Shown here in pieces: positions 38,528-47,993 of a DNA stretch of 61,801 nt. The stretch comes from Nostoc sp. CHAB 5844 (GTDB lineage: Bacteria; Cyanobacteriota; Cyanobacteriia; Cyanobacteriales; Nostocaceae): contig NZ_JAIVFW010000043.1 of the NCBI RefSeq assembly GCF_020829595.1, forward strand, positions 1 to 61,801. Reading direction: 5' to 3'. Made by a program: the position numbers and the translations under genes. Position 1 is the stretch's first letter; each line of letters begins with the position of its first letter. Below the pieces are notes generated by a model. The model saw only the letters and a program-made list of their open reading frames with translations, was not told the DNA's origin and did no database searches.

Positions 38528-38590
38528 TCAGGCTTCGCCGTGAGCGTCAGCGTTCGACTGAGCGCTTACGCCGAAGTCCGAACGGAGTCA
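38528..38590. mobile_element. 60-bp palindromic insertion with 3-bp duplication
   Basis: The 60 bases at 38531-38590 interrupt a sequence that is intact at 24416-24438. TCA flanks it on both sides (38528-38530 and 38588-38590). The insert folds back on itself: GGCTTCGCCGTGAGCG against CGCTTACGCCGAAGTCC. It is non-coding, so it must move using enzymes supplied elsewhere, if it moves at all. Confidence 0.65.
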
Positions 38591-38619
38591 GAATCAATTA
38601 TTGGGCCACTAAATAAAAA

Positions 38620-38642
38620 CCTCCAAATTTTCAATTTGGAGG
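38620..38642 (-). terminator. Rho-independent terminator
   Basis: Stem CCTCCAAATT with AATTTGGAGG, loop TTC, followed on the minus strand by TTTTTATTT. It lies 48 bp past the stop of the low-complexity secreted protein. It may also stop transcripts coming from the ArnT-like gene. Confidence 0.85.
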
Positions 38643-38689
38643 AGGTTTTAATCCCGTTCGTCGGGGCTTAGTGCCAGATATGAGGCTAT

Positions 38690-39316
38690 CTAATATCTAG
38701 AGCCAGAACGTACTTCATTAGGATCGCGGTAGGCTGTGGGTTCTTGGCGCGGACGAGCTAATCCTGCTAAACCAGCTAGACCAAGTAAACCTAACCAACC
38801 CCAATTTGAATTGCGATCGCCCCTCACATCGCTAGTTCCTTGGTAAGAGGTAGTACCTCTAGTATCAGTTCCTGTGGTATCCGTCGTTCCACTGCCTGTA
38901 CCAGAAGTACCTGTAGTACCAGTTCCTGTGGTATCCGTCGTTCCACTACCTGTATCAGTATCGGTACTTCCGCTGCCTGTACCATAAGTACCTGTGCCAG
39001 TTCCGGTAGTTCCGCTGCCTGTACCATAAGTACCTGTACCAGTGCCTGTACTTCCGCTGCCTGTACCATAAGTACCTGTACCAGTTCCGGTACTTCCGCT
39101 GCCTGTACCATAAGTGCCTGTAGTTCCGGTTGTACTATCTGTGGTTCCAGTTCCTGTAGTACCTGTACTGCCTGTGCTAGTTCCAGTTCCGCTAGATCCT
39201 GCACTACCTGTACCAGTTCCTCCGGTTTGAGCAGAAATAGGCATAGATAATGCAACCGCACAACTTATGGCGAATAAACTAACTAAAACAGACTTGGATA
39301 AATTAAGAGATTTCAT
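38690..39316 (-). CDS. Secreted Gly/Thr-rich repeat protein with WGxxGxxG-type C-terminus
   Basis: 208 residues. Signal peptide about 1-29 (cleaving after SAQ). Residues 30-160 are almost only Gly, Thr and Ser, with a 14-residue unit GTGTYGTGSGSTGT in about four tandem copies (42 bp). The C-terminus NSNWGWLGLLGLAGLAGLAR followed by Arg/Pro-rich tail matches the WGxxGxxG sorting-like signal found in cyanobacteria. It is probably a surface or matrix protein. Repeat number is likely to vary among strains. Long frames antisense to it are by-products of the repeats. Confidence 0.78.
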   Translation of the reverse strand: MKSLNLSKSVLVSLFAISCAVALSMPISAQTGGTGTGSAGSSGTGTSTGSTGTTGTGTTDSTTGTTGTYGTGSGSTGTGTGTYGTGSGSTGTGTGTYGTGSGTTGTGTGTYGTGSGSTDTDTGSGTTDTTGTGTTGTSGTGSGTTDTTGTDTRGTTSYQGTSDVRGDRNSNWGWLGLLGLAGLAGLARPRQEPTAYRDPNEVRSGSRY

Positions 39317-39742
39317 GTTTTTGTTTCCTTATATGCACTGAATTTTCTGTGTTTTTGATTTTTTAAAATGCTTGGAAGTAATTAATTTCTCCCTTTATGC
39401 CTGATGCTATGTATTGAGAAATAAGGCTTATATCACTTAGATACGAGGAACTTTCAAAGAGATAAATAAACTAATTCAAAACTATCTTATTGATTTCTAG
39501 TTTTAGTTACGTTCATTTATTAAAAAATCTACCAAAAAGCTATCTATAATTTATAATTTTTTGAAAACATGAATAATTAGCATTTTGTTGTTTGATATAA
39601 AAGTAAGCAATACCAAACTATGCAATGCTTTTCAATAATTTAAATTGTTGCAGACGGTTAAGAACGTAACCTCTTTCTGGAGATATAAATTGAAGTTGCC
39701 TAGATAACAGCAAAATGGAGGATTTAAAATTTAAATGTAAGA
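39317..39742. other. AT-rich intergenic region
   Basis: Upstream region of the repeat protein and downstream region of the RmlD-like gene. Very AT-rich; no gene, no strong hairpin. Confidence 0.5.
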
Positions 39743-40624
39743 TTATGACAAATGATTAATTGCTATTCTTTGTAATTCTTCTTTGATAGATAAAGGTTGA
39801 TAGCCTAATTCAAAAGCTTTAGAACTATCTAAAGAAACATCTGCTGGTCTAGGTGCTGACATTTTTATATCTTGTTGTCGACAGCCTCTTATACCTGTGG
39901 ACGGTAGTTTAAATACTTTTACTAATAACTGCCCAAATTCATAACGTGAAATCCGCTCTTTCCCACCTAGGTGAATTATTCCATTCACTTTTTCTAAAGC
40001 TAACAATAATCCTTTAGCTGCTGTTGTACCACTGGCTGGTGTGCGGAATTCATCAATAAATAAATTTAATTCTTTTTCTTCCTTTAAAGTTTGAATAAAT
40101 GGTTGAATAAAGCTTTGTGCTGTAGGTGTAGTGCTGCCAAACAGTAAAGGCATCCGGCAGACTGTGGTCATGGGATATCTTTCTAGCATACTCATTTCAG
40201 CCATGATTTTTTGCTCACCATATATATTGATGGGGCATACAGGTGCAGCTTCATGATAAGGAGCATTTAAGCCATTGAAGACTTGATCAGTTGATGTCAA
40301 TACGCAAGGGATCGAATAATCTGCACATAGTCCAGCTATATTACAAGATGCTGTGACATTAATTGCATATGATTCTTGAGGATGAATTTGGCAAAAATTT
40401 GGTTGTGAATGAGCCGCTGTATGAATAACTGCCGTTGGATTAATATCGTTAAATATTAGTTTTAATTCTTGAAAGTCTGTTAAATTGACTTTCACCATTT
40501 TGATTCCTGGAATCTCTAGAAAATTTGAGTAATGAGTACCATAAACTTCCCATTCTTGTTTTGCTAGTTGGCAAAGATGCCATCCTAAAAAACCACTGGC
40601 TCCGGTAATCAATAATTTTTTCAT
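39743..40624 (-). CDS. RmlD-like sugar-nucleotide reductase (extended SDR)
   Basis: 293 residues. NAD(P)-binding LLITGASGFLGWHLCQ, the VIHTAAHSQPNFCQ motif, Ser/Thr of VLTSTDQVFNG and the catalytic Tyr/Lys of INIYGEQKIMAE. RmlD enzymes reduce dTDP-4-keto-rhamnose; no other rml gene lies here, so the substrate is not certain and a methionine-adenosyltransferase-beta-like or generic sugar role is possible. Monocistronic. Confidence 0.82.
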   Translation of the reverse strand: MKKLLITGASGFLGWHLCQLAKQEWEVYGTHYSNFLEIPGIKMVKVNLTDFQELKLIFNDINPTAVIHTAAHSQPNFCQIHPQESYAINVTASCNIAGLCADYSIPCVLTSTDQVFNGLNAPYHEAAPVCPINIYGEQKIMAEMSMLERYPMTTVCRMPLLFGSTTPTAQSFIQPFIQTLKEEKELNLFIDEFRTPASGTTAAKGLLLALEKVNGIIHLGGKERISRYEFGQLLVKVFKLPSTGIRGCRQQDIKMSAPRPADVSLDSSKAFELGYQPLSIKEELQRIAINHLS

Positions 40625-40744
40625 AGATTATTTCCGATCGCAAGGAGCAAAGCAATGCAGAGATTAGATTCAGTTAATCCAAATCATAACCTGGAACTTG
40701 CAACACGCATACTGCCACTGATGCTTTGTAGCCGTCGAAATCAG

Positions 40745-41488
40745 CTATTGAATTAATTTTTGAAATCTTTGATCACTACGTACTTTCTTAAAATCTGGAT
40801 CGGTTTTCGCCAACTGTTGGTATTTTTCTGGAACTAGGCGTATAGCTGCTTTTAGGTTGTCAATTGCTAAGTCTACTTTGTTTTGTAAGGCATAAGTACA
40901 AGCCCTATTGTAATAAGCTTCTGCCTTATCTGGCTTGATAGCGATCGCCTGATCATAAGATGCTAATGCTTCTGGATAACGTTCCAGTTTTGTCAAGGCT
41001 ATGCCTCGGTTAATCCAGGCTTCTTGTTTATTTGGTTTAATGGCGATCGCTCTATCATAAGATGCAATTGCTGCTGTGTAACTTTGCAATGCGACTAAAG
41101 CATTACCTCGATTGTACCAAGCTTCATCTTTATCAGCTTTGATGGCGATTGCTTTGTCATAAGATGTTAGTGCTTCTGTGTGTTTTTGCAATTTTGTCAA
41201 AGCTATGCCTCGGTTAATCCAAGCATCAGCACTCTCTGGTTTGAAGGCGATCGCTTTATCGTATACTGCTATAGCATCTTCGTAGTGTTGCCCATCTAAT
41301 AGTTTATTGCCTTGATCAAATAAATCTTCTGCCTTTTGGCTAGTTTTTGCTTCTGTCAGCAACTGAGAAACATTAATTTCTTGCACAACTTGCTGAGTAT
41401 TTTTTATTGATAATTGTGCATTGTTATCGCAGCCAGATGTGAAGCAAATAATTAAGCCAGAGGCAGCGAAGCAGCGCCAAAAGACCAT
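40745..41488 (-). CDS. TPR lipoprotein
   Basis: 247 residues. The N-terminal signal has a lipobox (ICFTSGC; lipidated Cys about 20). Five TPR units of 34 residues follow (AWINRGIALTKLQKHTEALT, AWYNRGNALVALQSYTAAIA and similar), then a short ending TDPDFKKVRSDQRFQKLIQ. It is a periplasmic scaffold for protein contacts. No partner can be named from context. Confidence 0.82.
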   Translation of the reverse strand: MVFWRCFAASGLIICFTSGCDNNAQLSIKNTQQVVQEINVSQLLTEAKTSQKAEDLFDQGNKLLDGQHYEDAIAVYDKAIAFKPESADAWINRGIALTKLQKHTEALTSYDKAIAIKADKDEAWYNRGNALVALQSYTAAIASYDRAIAIKPNKQEAWINRGIALTKLERYPEALASYDQAIAIKPDKAEAYYNRACTYALQNKVDLAIDNLKAAIRLVPEKYQQLAKTDPDFKKVRSDQRFQKLIQ

Positions 41489-42347
41489 GCTGTACCTACG
41501 GAACTCTGAATTTGATGTTAAATCATTTTGTTATTTCTTAATAGTATCAGAAAAGACTGTTATTTTTTAATTAATTTGCTTATTTGTGCAATTACTAAAT
41601 TTTGCTACTCACTAACTCAACAGAATTAATTAGATATTTGAGCCTTTTTGACAGCCTAGTACAATAAGGCAAAAGTATAAAGGCAAAAGTAAAAAGAAGA
41701 ACACTTACAGCACATTTCACCTTGATGAGGTACATTACTCTAGCCTCTAATCCCTAGTCTCTAACCTCTTGCCCCTTGCAAAGTGTACTGCACCCAACTG
41801 AGAGACGCTATATACTGCCAGCGTTTGACGTATTTCAAATGGTAGCTTGATTTCCACCGTAACGTACTAGTGGCGTGTCAAGGCTAAAATGATATTTTAG
41901 GTGTAGGTTGGGTTGAGGCTTTGCGAAACCCAACACCCTGAGCAATGTTGGGTTTCACTTCGTTCAACCCAACCTACAATTTTTTTGCAACATTTAGGGC
42001 TTGACACGCCACTAGGTTAAATTTATGCGGTCAGAGGTAGCCTTGGCTAGAGTGGCGATCGCGCAGACGCAACGTGCTTTGTTAGTTGAGTTAAGCTTGA
42101 GCAAACGCAAAGACGCAGGCATAGCAAGCATCACAAAGCACTATTGACTAAATATCTCAGTTCACCCATTTAGGTGAAGGCAGATAAAATTACCTACGAC
42201 TAATATTAAGGAACGTTAATTAATATCTTGCAGAATTTTAACAATTAGAAAAATCACTATCTATAATTTCAGTTCTACAGCTTGTAACTCATACCGACTA
42301 GTAATAGACCAACTCCAAAGCCCAAAAGTATTTATTAAGCCGTGATT
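41489..42347. other. Intergenic region with MITE
   Basis: About 860 bp without a gene. It contains short repeats (GGCAAAAGTA-type, 41670-41700; CTCTA(A)-type, 41735-41775), the complete MITE (41867-42015) and a HIP1 site near 42056. The end holds the promoter region of the MacA-like gene; the first 239 bp of the antisense strand have an open frame without protein character. Confidence 0.6.
41867..42015. mobile_element. Miniature inverted-repeat element (MITE), 149 bp
   Basis: The ends are CTAGTGGCGTGTCAAG and its complement CTTGACACGCCACTAG. Inside are GTAGGTTGGGTTGA...TTCAACCCAACCTAC arms and a central CAATGTTGGGTTTCAC block, giving a nearly complete hairpin. No coding capacity. A degenerate relative lies at about 18757-18846. 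A target duplication is not clear. Confidence 0.85.
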
Positions 42348-43817
42348 ATGAACACCTACATAGAAGTTCCCGTTATTGGCAAAGTTTATCACCCATTCCG
42401 TTGGCTGATTGGGTTGATCGCCACGGGTGCTGTCGTGGTTGGTGTTGCTACTACTGCCAACATCATGAATCGGGGCGTAAACGAACAAGATATTACACAA
42501 CTAACTGTGCCTGTAGAAGCTAAAAATGTGACTTTGAAAATTACTGCCAGTGGTAAAGTTGTACCCGTGCAAAGTGTGAATATCAGTCCGAAAAATCCTG
42601 GAGTACTGGCAGAATTATATGTAGAACAAGGCGATCGCGTCCACCAAAATCAAGTTATCGCTCGGATGGATATAGGCGATTTGCAAGCCCAAATTCTTCA
42701 GTATCGCGCCAACTTAGCTCAAACCCAAGCCCAATTAGATGAAGCCTTAGCCGGAACTCGTCCGCAAGAAATTATGCAAGCGAAAGCGCGTTTGCGGCAA
42801 GCCGAAGCACAGTTAGCCCAGGCGCGTGCAGGTAATCGTCCCCAAGAAATTGCTCAAGCTCAAGCCCAAGTAGATGCAGCACAGGCAAAGGTAAACTACA
42901 CCACTGAACAAGTCAAGCGTTACCAATATCTCTACCAGCAAGGTGCAGAGAAAAAACAATCATTAGATCAAGCAGTCAGCGAAGATAAATCGGCTAAAGC
43001 TAATTTAGAAGAAGTTCGTCGTCGGTTGTCACTGATGCAAAGTGGCTCTCGCAGCGAAGAAATTGATCTGAAGGAAGCCGCTGTCACTGAAGCACAAGCG
43101 GCATTAGTTTTATTAGAAAATGGCACACGCAAAGAAGAAATTGCTCAACGCCAAGCCGCAGTTAAAGCAGCGCAAGCGCAGTTAGCCGCCGCAGATGTCA
43201 AGATGCAAGAAACCATAATTCGCGCACCGTTTGATGGAATTGTGACGCAGAAATATGCCAACATTGGGGCATTTGTCACACCTACTACGTCCGCATCTAC
43301 AAGTGCGTCAGCGACTTCTAGTTCCATTGTTGCTGTTGCTAAAGGTTTAGAAGTATTAGCACAAATCCCAGAAGCCGATATTGGCAGAGTTAAACCAGGA
43401 CAACAAGTAGAAATTGTTGCTGATGCTTATCCTGACCAAGTATTTAAAGGTCATGTCCGCTTGATTGCACCAGAAGCAGTAGTCGAACAAGGTGTGACAT
43501 CTTTTCAGGTGCGGGTGGCTTTAGATACAGGCATGGATAAACTCCGTTCTGGCTTAAACTTGGACTTGACTTTTTTAGGCGATCGCGTCAGCAATACTTT
43601 AGTATTACCAACCGTGGCCATTGTTACTGAAAAAGGCAAAACTGGTGTACTTGTCCCTGATGCCAACAATCAACCCCAGTTTCGGGAAGTGACAACAGGA
43701 GCGCAAATTGGAGACCAAACTCAAGTTTTGTTAGGAGTGCAAGCAGGCGATCGCGTGTTTGTTGACTTACCTAAGGACTATAAAATCAAGAAGGCGCAGG
43801 AAGAACAAAACCAATGA
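42348..43817 (+). CDS. MacA/HlyD-type periplasmic adaptor
   Basis: 489 residues from the ATG at 42348; a GTG two codons earlier is also possible. One N-terminal membrane helix (about 20-38), then a lipoyl/barrel-sandwich half (VYVEQGDRV-like VEQGDRVHQNQVIARMD), and a long alpha-hairpin coiled coil rich in Ala/Gln with three GxRxEEI/GxRPQEI-type repeats. The second lipoyl half (ETIIRAPFDGIVTQKYAN) and a beta-barrel domain follow. It links an inner-membrane exporter to an outer-membrane channel. It overlaps the permease gene by ATGA. Confidence 0.88.
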   Translation: MNTYIEVPVIGKVYHPFRWLIGLIATGAVVVGVATTANIMNRGVNEQDITQLTVPVEAKNVTLKITASGKVVPVQSVNISPKNPGVLAELYVEQGDRVHQNQVIARMDIGDLQAQILQYRANLAQTQAQLDEALAGTRPQEIMQAKARLRQAEAQLAQARAGNRPQEIAQAQAQVDAAQAKVNYTTEQVKRYQYLYQQGAEKKQSLDQAVSEDKSAKANLEEVRRRLSLMQSGSRSEEIDLKEAAVTEAQAALVLLENGTRKEEIAQRQAAVKAAQAQLAAADVKMQETIIRAPFDGIVTQKYANIGAFVTPTTSASTSASATSSSIVAVAKGLEVLAQIPEADIGRVKPGQQVEIVADAYPDQVFKGHVRLIAPEAVVEQGVTSFQVRVALDTGMDKLRSGLNLDLTFLGDRVSNTLVLPTVAIVTEKGKTGVLVPDANNQPQFREVTTGAQIGDQTQVLLGVQAGDRVFVDLPKDYKIKKAQEEQNQ

Positions 43818-45031
43818 ACTTCTTAGAAAGCGTACAAATGGCAGGGAAAACTCTGCTATCAAATAAACTGCGTAGTGCGCTCACCATGCTGGGTATAGTG
43901 ATTGGTAATGCTTCGGTAATTGCCATGATTGGCATTGGTGAAGGTGGACAGAAATACGTTTCTAATCAGCTAGAATCTCTGGGGCCGAATGTATTATTTG
44001 TGATTCCTGGTAATCAAGAAACTGAGCGCATTTCTCGTGAAGCGCCAAAAACTTTAGTGTTGGAAGATGCCAAAGCGATCGCTACTCAAGTACCAACCAT
44101 AGCAGAGGTGACTGCGGAGTTAAATAGCAGGCAGATAGTAACTTACAGTAACAGAAACACCGATGTCAACATTATTGGTACAACACCCAGCTTTTTGACC
44201 GTGCGAGACTTTGAAGCTGACAAAGGCCGCTTTTTTTCGGAAATAGACATGAAACGCAGTAACCAAGTTGTGGTGCTGGGTGCAAAGTTAGCCCAAAGAC
44301 TTTTCGGTAATAGTAACCCTGTTGGTCAGCAGTTACGCATCAACAATACCAGCTTTCGCGTGATTGGGGTTTTAGTTTCCAAAGGTTCAAATTTGGGTGT
44401 AGATTATGATGATGCGGCGTTGATCCCAGTAATTACGATGGCAAACCGCATTGTCGGACGAACTTCTCCTTATGGATTAGAGTTAACTTACATTGTCGCC
44501 TCGGCAAAGAACGCCAATAGTGTAGATGCAGCTGTCTTTCAAATTACCAATTTGTTGCGACAACGACACAAAATCATCGGCGAAGATGACTTTACCATTC
44601 GCACGCAAAAAGATGCTTTGCAAACCGTCGGTCAAATTACAGGTGCATTAACAATTATGCTGGCTGCGATCGCTGGCATCTCCCTGTTTGTTGGCGGTAT
44701 CGGTATCATGAATATCATGCTAGTATCCGTCACCGAACGCACCCAAGAAATTGGACTGCGAAAAGCGATCGGCGCAACCGAACAAGATATTTTGTTACAG
44801 TTTATGATTGAAGCCGTGATTGTGTCTGCTATTGGCGGTGTAGTTGGGACTGCTGTTGGTGTCAGCGGTATCATGATAGTTGCCGCTTTGACACCTCTTG
44901 AAGCAGGTATATCTCCTGTGGCAATTGCTACCGCTGTGGGGATTTCTGGTGCGATCGGTTTATTCTTCGGTGTCGTTCCCGCCCGCCGTGCTGCTAAACT
45001 TGACCCAATTGTGGCATTGAGAAGTGCTTAA
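43814..45031 (+). CDS. MacB-type ABC transporter permease
   Basis: 405 residues with the MacB/FtsX topology: one N-terminal helix, a large periplasmic domain (about 45-280), then three helices with GGIGIMNIMLVSVTERTQEI and IGLRKAIGATEQDI. No ATP-binding domain is fused, unlike full MacB. It is coupled to the MacA-like gene by a 4-bp overlap. An ATPase should complete the pump, but none follows: the next genes are on the other strand. Confidence 0.88.
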   Translation: MNFLESVQMAGKTLLSNKLRSALTMLGIVIGNASVIAMIGIGEGGQKYVSNQLESLGPNVLFVIPGNQETERISREAPKTLVLEDAKAIATQVPTIAEVTAELNSRQIVTYSNRNTDVNIIGTTPSFLTVRDFEADKGRFFSEIDMKRSNQVVVLGAKLAQRLFGNSNPVGQQLRINNTSFRVIGVLVSKGSNLGVDYDDAALIPVITMANRIVGRTSPYGLELTYIVASAKNANSVDAAVFQITNLLRQRHKIIGEDDFTIRTQKDALQTVGQITGALTIMLAAIAGISLFVGGIGIMNIMLVSVTERTQEIGLRKAIGATEQDILLQFMIEAVIVSAIGGVVGTAVGVSGIMIVAALTPLEAGISPVAIATAVGISGAIGLFFGVVPARRAAKLDPIVALRSA

Positions 45032-45066
45032 TTAGGTTATTTTAAATACGGAAGTTTACTTTTAAT

Positions 45067-45378
45067 TTAAAGTTCAGCTAAAAGCCAATTTTCTAAAGTT
45101 AATCCTGGCACTTGCTGAAAATCAGAATCATCAGTCCAATCGATTGACTTCTGAATCAATTGCATTAGGTTCCGGACATGCCCACCACTCATCAGACATA
45201 GCAATTTTAAAGTTTCAGGACTATCGAATATAGGTGGAAAACTCAATCCATCTACCTTGCCTTCCAAAGTCTGTACTAAGTTCGGTTCAATCAAGGCAAC
45301 TCTCCGACAAACTAATTCTCGTAATTTCTGTAACCCTGCTGGATTCTCGCTTCCATCTGGGTTACAAACCATTACCAT
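45067..45378 (-). pseudogene. C-terminal remnant of an AAA+/P-loop ATPase
   Basis: 103 codons. SPETLKLLCLMSGGHVRNLM followed by QLIQKSID matches the lid/C-terminal portion of a cyanobacterial ATPase family, preceded by a GLQKLRELVCRRV helix. No Walker A or B is present; the upstream frame is closed and a different frame (LVEALNDFIFTYG) continues with a stop. It looks like a broken gene. Confidence 0.5.
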
Positions 45379-45464
45379 AGGTAAAAATAAAGTCGTTGAG
45401 TGCTTCCACTAGAGAAGGAGTATTTGCATTAATCTTTTGACGGAGTTCAAGAGGCTAATACTAT

Positions 45465-45776
45465 TTATACTGGCTGAGTTAACAGAGGATCGAGTTGACC
45501 TTTGGTGTCTAGCTGATAAAGGTCATCACAACCACCAATGTGTTGATTATTAATGAAAATTTGCGGTACTGTTCGACGGACGTTAGCACGTTCGGCCATT
45601 TTAGCTCTGGCGGCTTCGTCACCGTCGATTTTGTATTCGGTGAAGTTTACGCCTTTCCACCACAGGAGCATTTTGGCACGGATGCAGTAAGGGCAGGTTT
45701 GCCAAGTATAAATTTCGACGTTAGCTTTAACTTTTTCTGGATGGCGACCAAGTAGAGGATTAAGAAAATCCAACAT
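45465..45776 (-). CDS. grxC: Glutaredoxin 3-type
   Basis: 103 residues. Active-site CPYC (Cys28-Pro-Tyr-Cys31) in a thioredoxin fold, with TVPQIFINNQHIGGCDDLY carrying the cis-Pro and glutathione-binding GG-D elements. It reduces disulfides and glutathionylated proteins using GSH. The N-terminal 18-residue extension (MLDFLNPLLGRHPEKVKA) is a little longer than usual; an internal start is not available. Monocistronic. Confidence 0.93.
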   Translation of the reverse strand: MLDFLNPLLGRHPEKVKANVEIYTWQTCPYCIRAKMLLWWKGVNFTEYKIDGDEAARAKMAERANVRRTVPQIFINNQHIGGCDDLYQLDTKGQLDPLLTQPV

Positions 45777-45844
45777 AATTCTGAATCTTATAGATGTTTG
45801 TGAATTATCTTTAGCCTAGATCATTTTGAAGTATGAAAGATTAG

Positions 45845-46417
45845 TTAGGGCATAGGTGCTGGAACCCATTTTTGAAAGCTTTCAATATGATTCCAATAAG
45901 CTAGATATCCGGTAAATGCCCAAATTAAAGCAGCTAAAATCAGTACGACAGCGCCAGTTAACCGCAAAGTACGGTTAGCTTTCCAATACAAAGCGGGTGC
46001 GGCACAGATCCCGCCCAAGCCAGTGAGGATAAAACCTATTCCTGAGAGTACAGGTGTTTTAGTGATACTTAAATTGATGATGCGGATACCGACAACAACT
46101 GCCACCATACCAGCAAAAAAAGCGTAAATTGCTATTGTCCATAAATCCCAATTTAAAGCTAGAGCGATCGCAGCTGCGATAAATAAAACACCAAAGAGGA
46201 TGGTTGTTTCACCATAAGCAATATTGAAGCTACCACGCACGGGCCATGTAAAAGTCATATGCAACCCAGTGGTTAAGGCAATTGCACCTGTAATGCCAAA
46301 CCCAGGAATCCATTGTTTCTGATTTGCGCTAACTAAGCCTCGATTCACGTAATCAGCTAGGAGAACTAACCCAGCGACCATATTAATCAACATAAGTGTG
46401 ATGTAATCAATAAACAC
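45845..46417 (-). CDS. DUF981 membrane protein
   Basis: 190 residues, six or so transmembrane helices covering almost the whole chain, with the GLHMTFTWPVRGSFNIAYGE motif of DUF981. The function is unknown. It lies 68 bp upstream of the glutaredoxin gene on the same strand and may share a transcript with it. Confidence 0.8.
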   Translation of the reverse strand: MFIDYITLMLINMVAGLVLLADYVNRGLVSANQKQWIPGFGITGAIALTTGLHMTFTWPVRGSFNIAYGETTILFGVLFIAAAIALALNWDLWTIAIYAFFAGMVAVVVGIRIINLSITKTPVLSGIGFILTGLGGICAAPALYWKANRTLRLTGAVVLILAALIWAFTGYLAYWNHIESFQKWVPAPMP

Positions 46418-46818
46418 GCTTCACCTCTTATTTGTTTTTGGATGTAGCCAATTAATTTTTTTCGTAAACTTATACGCAGTTTTCTTGACTCTATTTAGTC
46501 ATTACACAGACAAAAAATACACATTTATTTTGCCTAGTGGCTACTTGACGAATAATATCAGGATTACTCATAAACCCACCAAGTCCTGTCCGGCAAAAGC
46601 TATGGAGATTTTATCTACTAAGTTAATCATAATTAGTTAGTAGTACAAAGGAACTGAATATTTTTGACTACTGGTATTGATTGACATCAATTAGCAGCAA
46701 AAATTAACAATTGGGTGAGTGAATACTATTTTCCATAGGTATCCGCCCTTTGGTAGACTTGAAAACTGAAATGGCCAGATGAAATAACGCAATAGAGAGC
46801 AGTTGAGAGGGGGACTCT
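46418..46818. other. Divergent promoter region between DUF981 gene and glpX
   Basis: About 400 bp, AT-rich, no gene. It should contain the glpX promoter; a purine-rich AGAGGGGGACT ribosome site precedes the GTG start at 46819. No clear regulator operator recognised. Confidence 0.5.
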
Positions 46819-47856
46819 GTGGAAAATACGCTTGGGTTAGAAATTATTGAGGTAGTAGAACAAGCTGCGATCGCATCCGCTAAGTGGATGGGTAAAGGCG
46901 AAAAAAACACAGCTGACCAAGTAGCAGTAGAAGCTATGCGGGAGCGCATGAACAAAATCTATATGCGCGGTCGCATCGTGATTGGAGAAGGGGAACGTGA
47001 TGACGCTCCCATGTTGTACATCGGTGAAGAAGTTGGTATCTGTACCCGTGAAGATGCCAAAGACTTCTGTAACCCTGATGAATTAATCGAAATTGACATC
47101 GCCGTAGACCCCTGCGAAGGTACAAACTTGGTTGCTTATGGACAACCTGGTTCAATGGCTGTTTTGGCAATTTCTGAAAAAGGTGGCTTATTTGCTGCGC
47201 CTGACTTCTATATGAAGAAACTAGCAGCACCTCCAGCCGCTAAAGGTAAGGTAGACATCAACAAGTCAGCCACCGAAAACCTCAAGATTCTTTCTGAGTC
47301 TCTAGAGCGCGCCATTGATGAACTCGTAGTAGTTGTCATGAAACGCGAACGCCACAACGATTTGATCAAAGAAATCCGCGACGCGGGAGCCAGAGTCCAA
47401 CTAATTTCTGATGGTGACGTTGGTGCTGCTATATCTTGTGGTTTTGCTGGGACTAATATCCATGCCTTAATGGGTATTGGTGCTGCGCCTGAAGGTGTGA
47501 TTTCTGCGGCGGCAATGCGGGCAATGGGTGGACATTTCCAAGGTCAATTGATCTACGATCCAGAAGTAGTGAAAACAGGTCTGATTGGAGAAAGCAAAGA
47601 AGCTAACATTGAACGTTTGAAGTCTATGAACATCAATGACCCCGATAAAGTCTACGATGCTCATGAACTTGCATCTGGTAACACTGTGCTATTTGCTGCT
47701 TGTGGTATTACCTCTGGTAATTTGATGAACGGTGTCCGTTTCTTCAATGGTGGTGCTAGAACTCAAAGCTTGGTTATTTCTAGCCAGTCTCGTACAGCCA
47801 GATTTGTCGATACAATTCATATGTTCGACGATCCTAAGACTCTGCAATTGCACTAG
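46819..47856 (+). CDS. glpX: Class II fructose-1,6-/sedoheptulose-1,7-bisphosphatase
   Basis: 345 residues from GTG at 46819. GlpX family motifs: [40 protein letters not shown] and [12 protein letters not shown]. In cyanobacteria this enzyme dephosphorylates both bisphosphates in the Calvin cycle and is redox and AMP sensitive. It is followed 137 bp later by hemA on the same strand. Confidence 0.95.
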   Translation: MENTLGLEIIEVVEQAAIASAKWMGKGEKNTADQVAVEAMRERMNKIYMRGRIVIGEGERDDAPMLYIGEEVGICTREDAKDFCNPDELIEIDIAVDPCEGTNLVAYGQPGSMAVLAISEKGGLFAAPDFYMKKLAAPPAAKGKVDINKSATENLKILSESLERAIDELVVVVMKRERHNDLIKEIRDAGARVQLISDGDVGAAISCGFAGTNIHALMGIGAAPEGVISAAAMRAMGGHFQGQLIYDPEVVKTGLIGESKEANIERLKSMNINDPDKVYDAHELASGNTVLFAACGITSGNLMNGVRFFNGGARTQSLVISSQSRTARFVDTIHMFDDPKTLQLH

Positions 47857-47875
47857 AAATTCGGGAGAGAGATTC

Positions 47876-47952
47876 ATCAAGTCAAAAGTAAAAAGTAAAA
47901 AGTAAAAAATATTTTTGTTTTTTACTTTTGCCTTTTGACTTTTTACTTCCAT
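47876..47952. repeat. Heptamer repeat hairpin between glpX and hemA
   Basis: Four AAAAGTA units in a row (AGTCAAAAGTAAAAAGTAAA and onward) face their complement TTTTTACTTTTGCCTTTTGA, forming an imperfect hairpin. It may attenuate transcription between the two genes. Confidence 0.7.
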
Positions 47953-47993
47953 TCCCCAATTGTTAATAATCCATTACTCATTATTGATAAGAA

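Noticed and set aside
38824-39261. Long frames antisense to and overlapping the Gly/Thr repeat gene
   Set aside because: By-product of a 42-bp repeat without stops in several frames; only the 38690-39316 frame has a signal peptide and sensible C-terminus.
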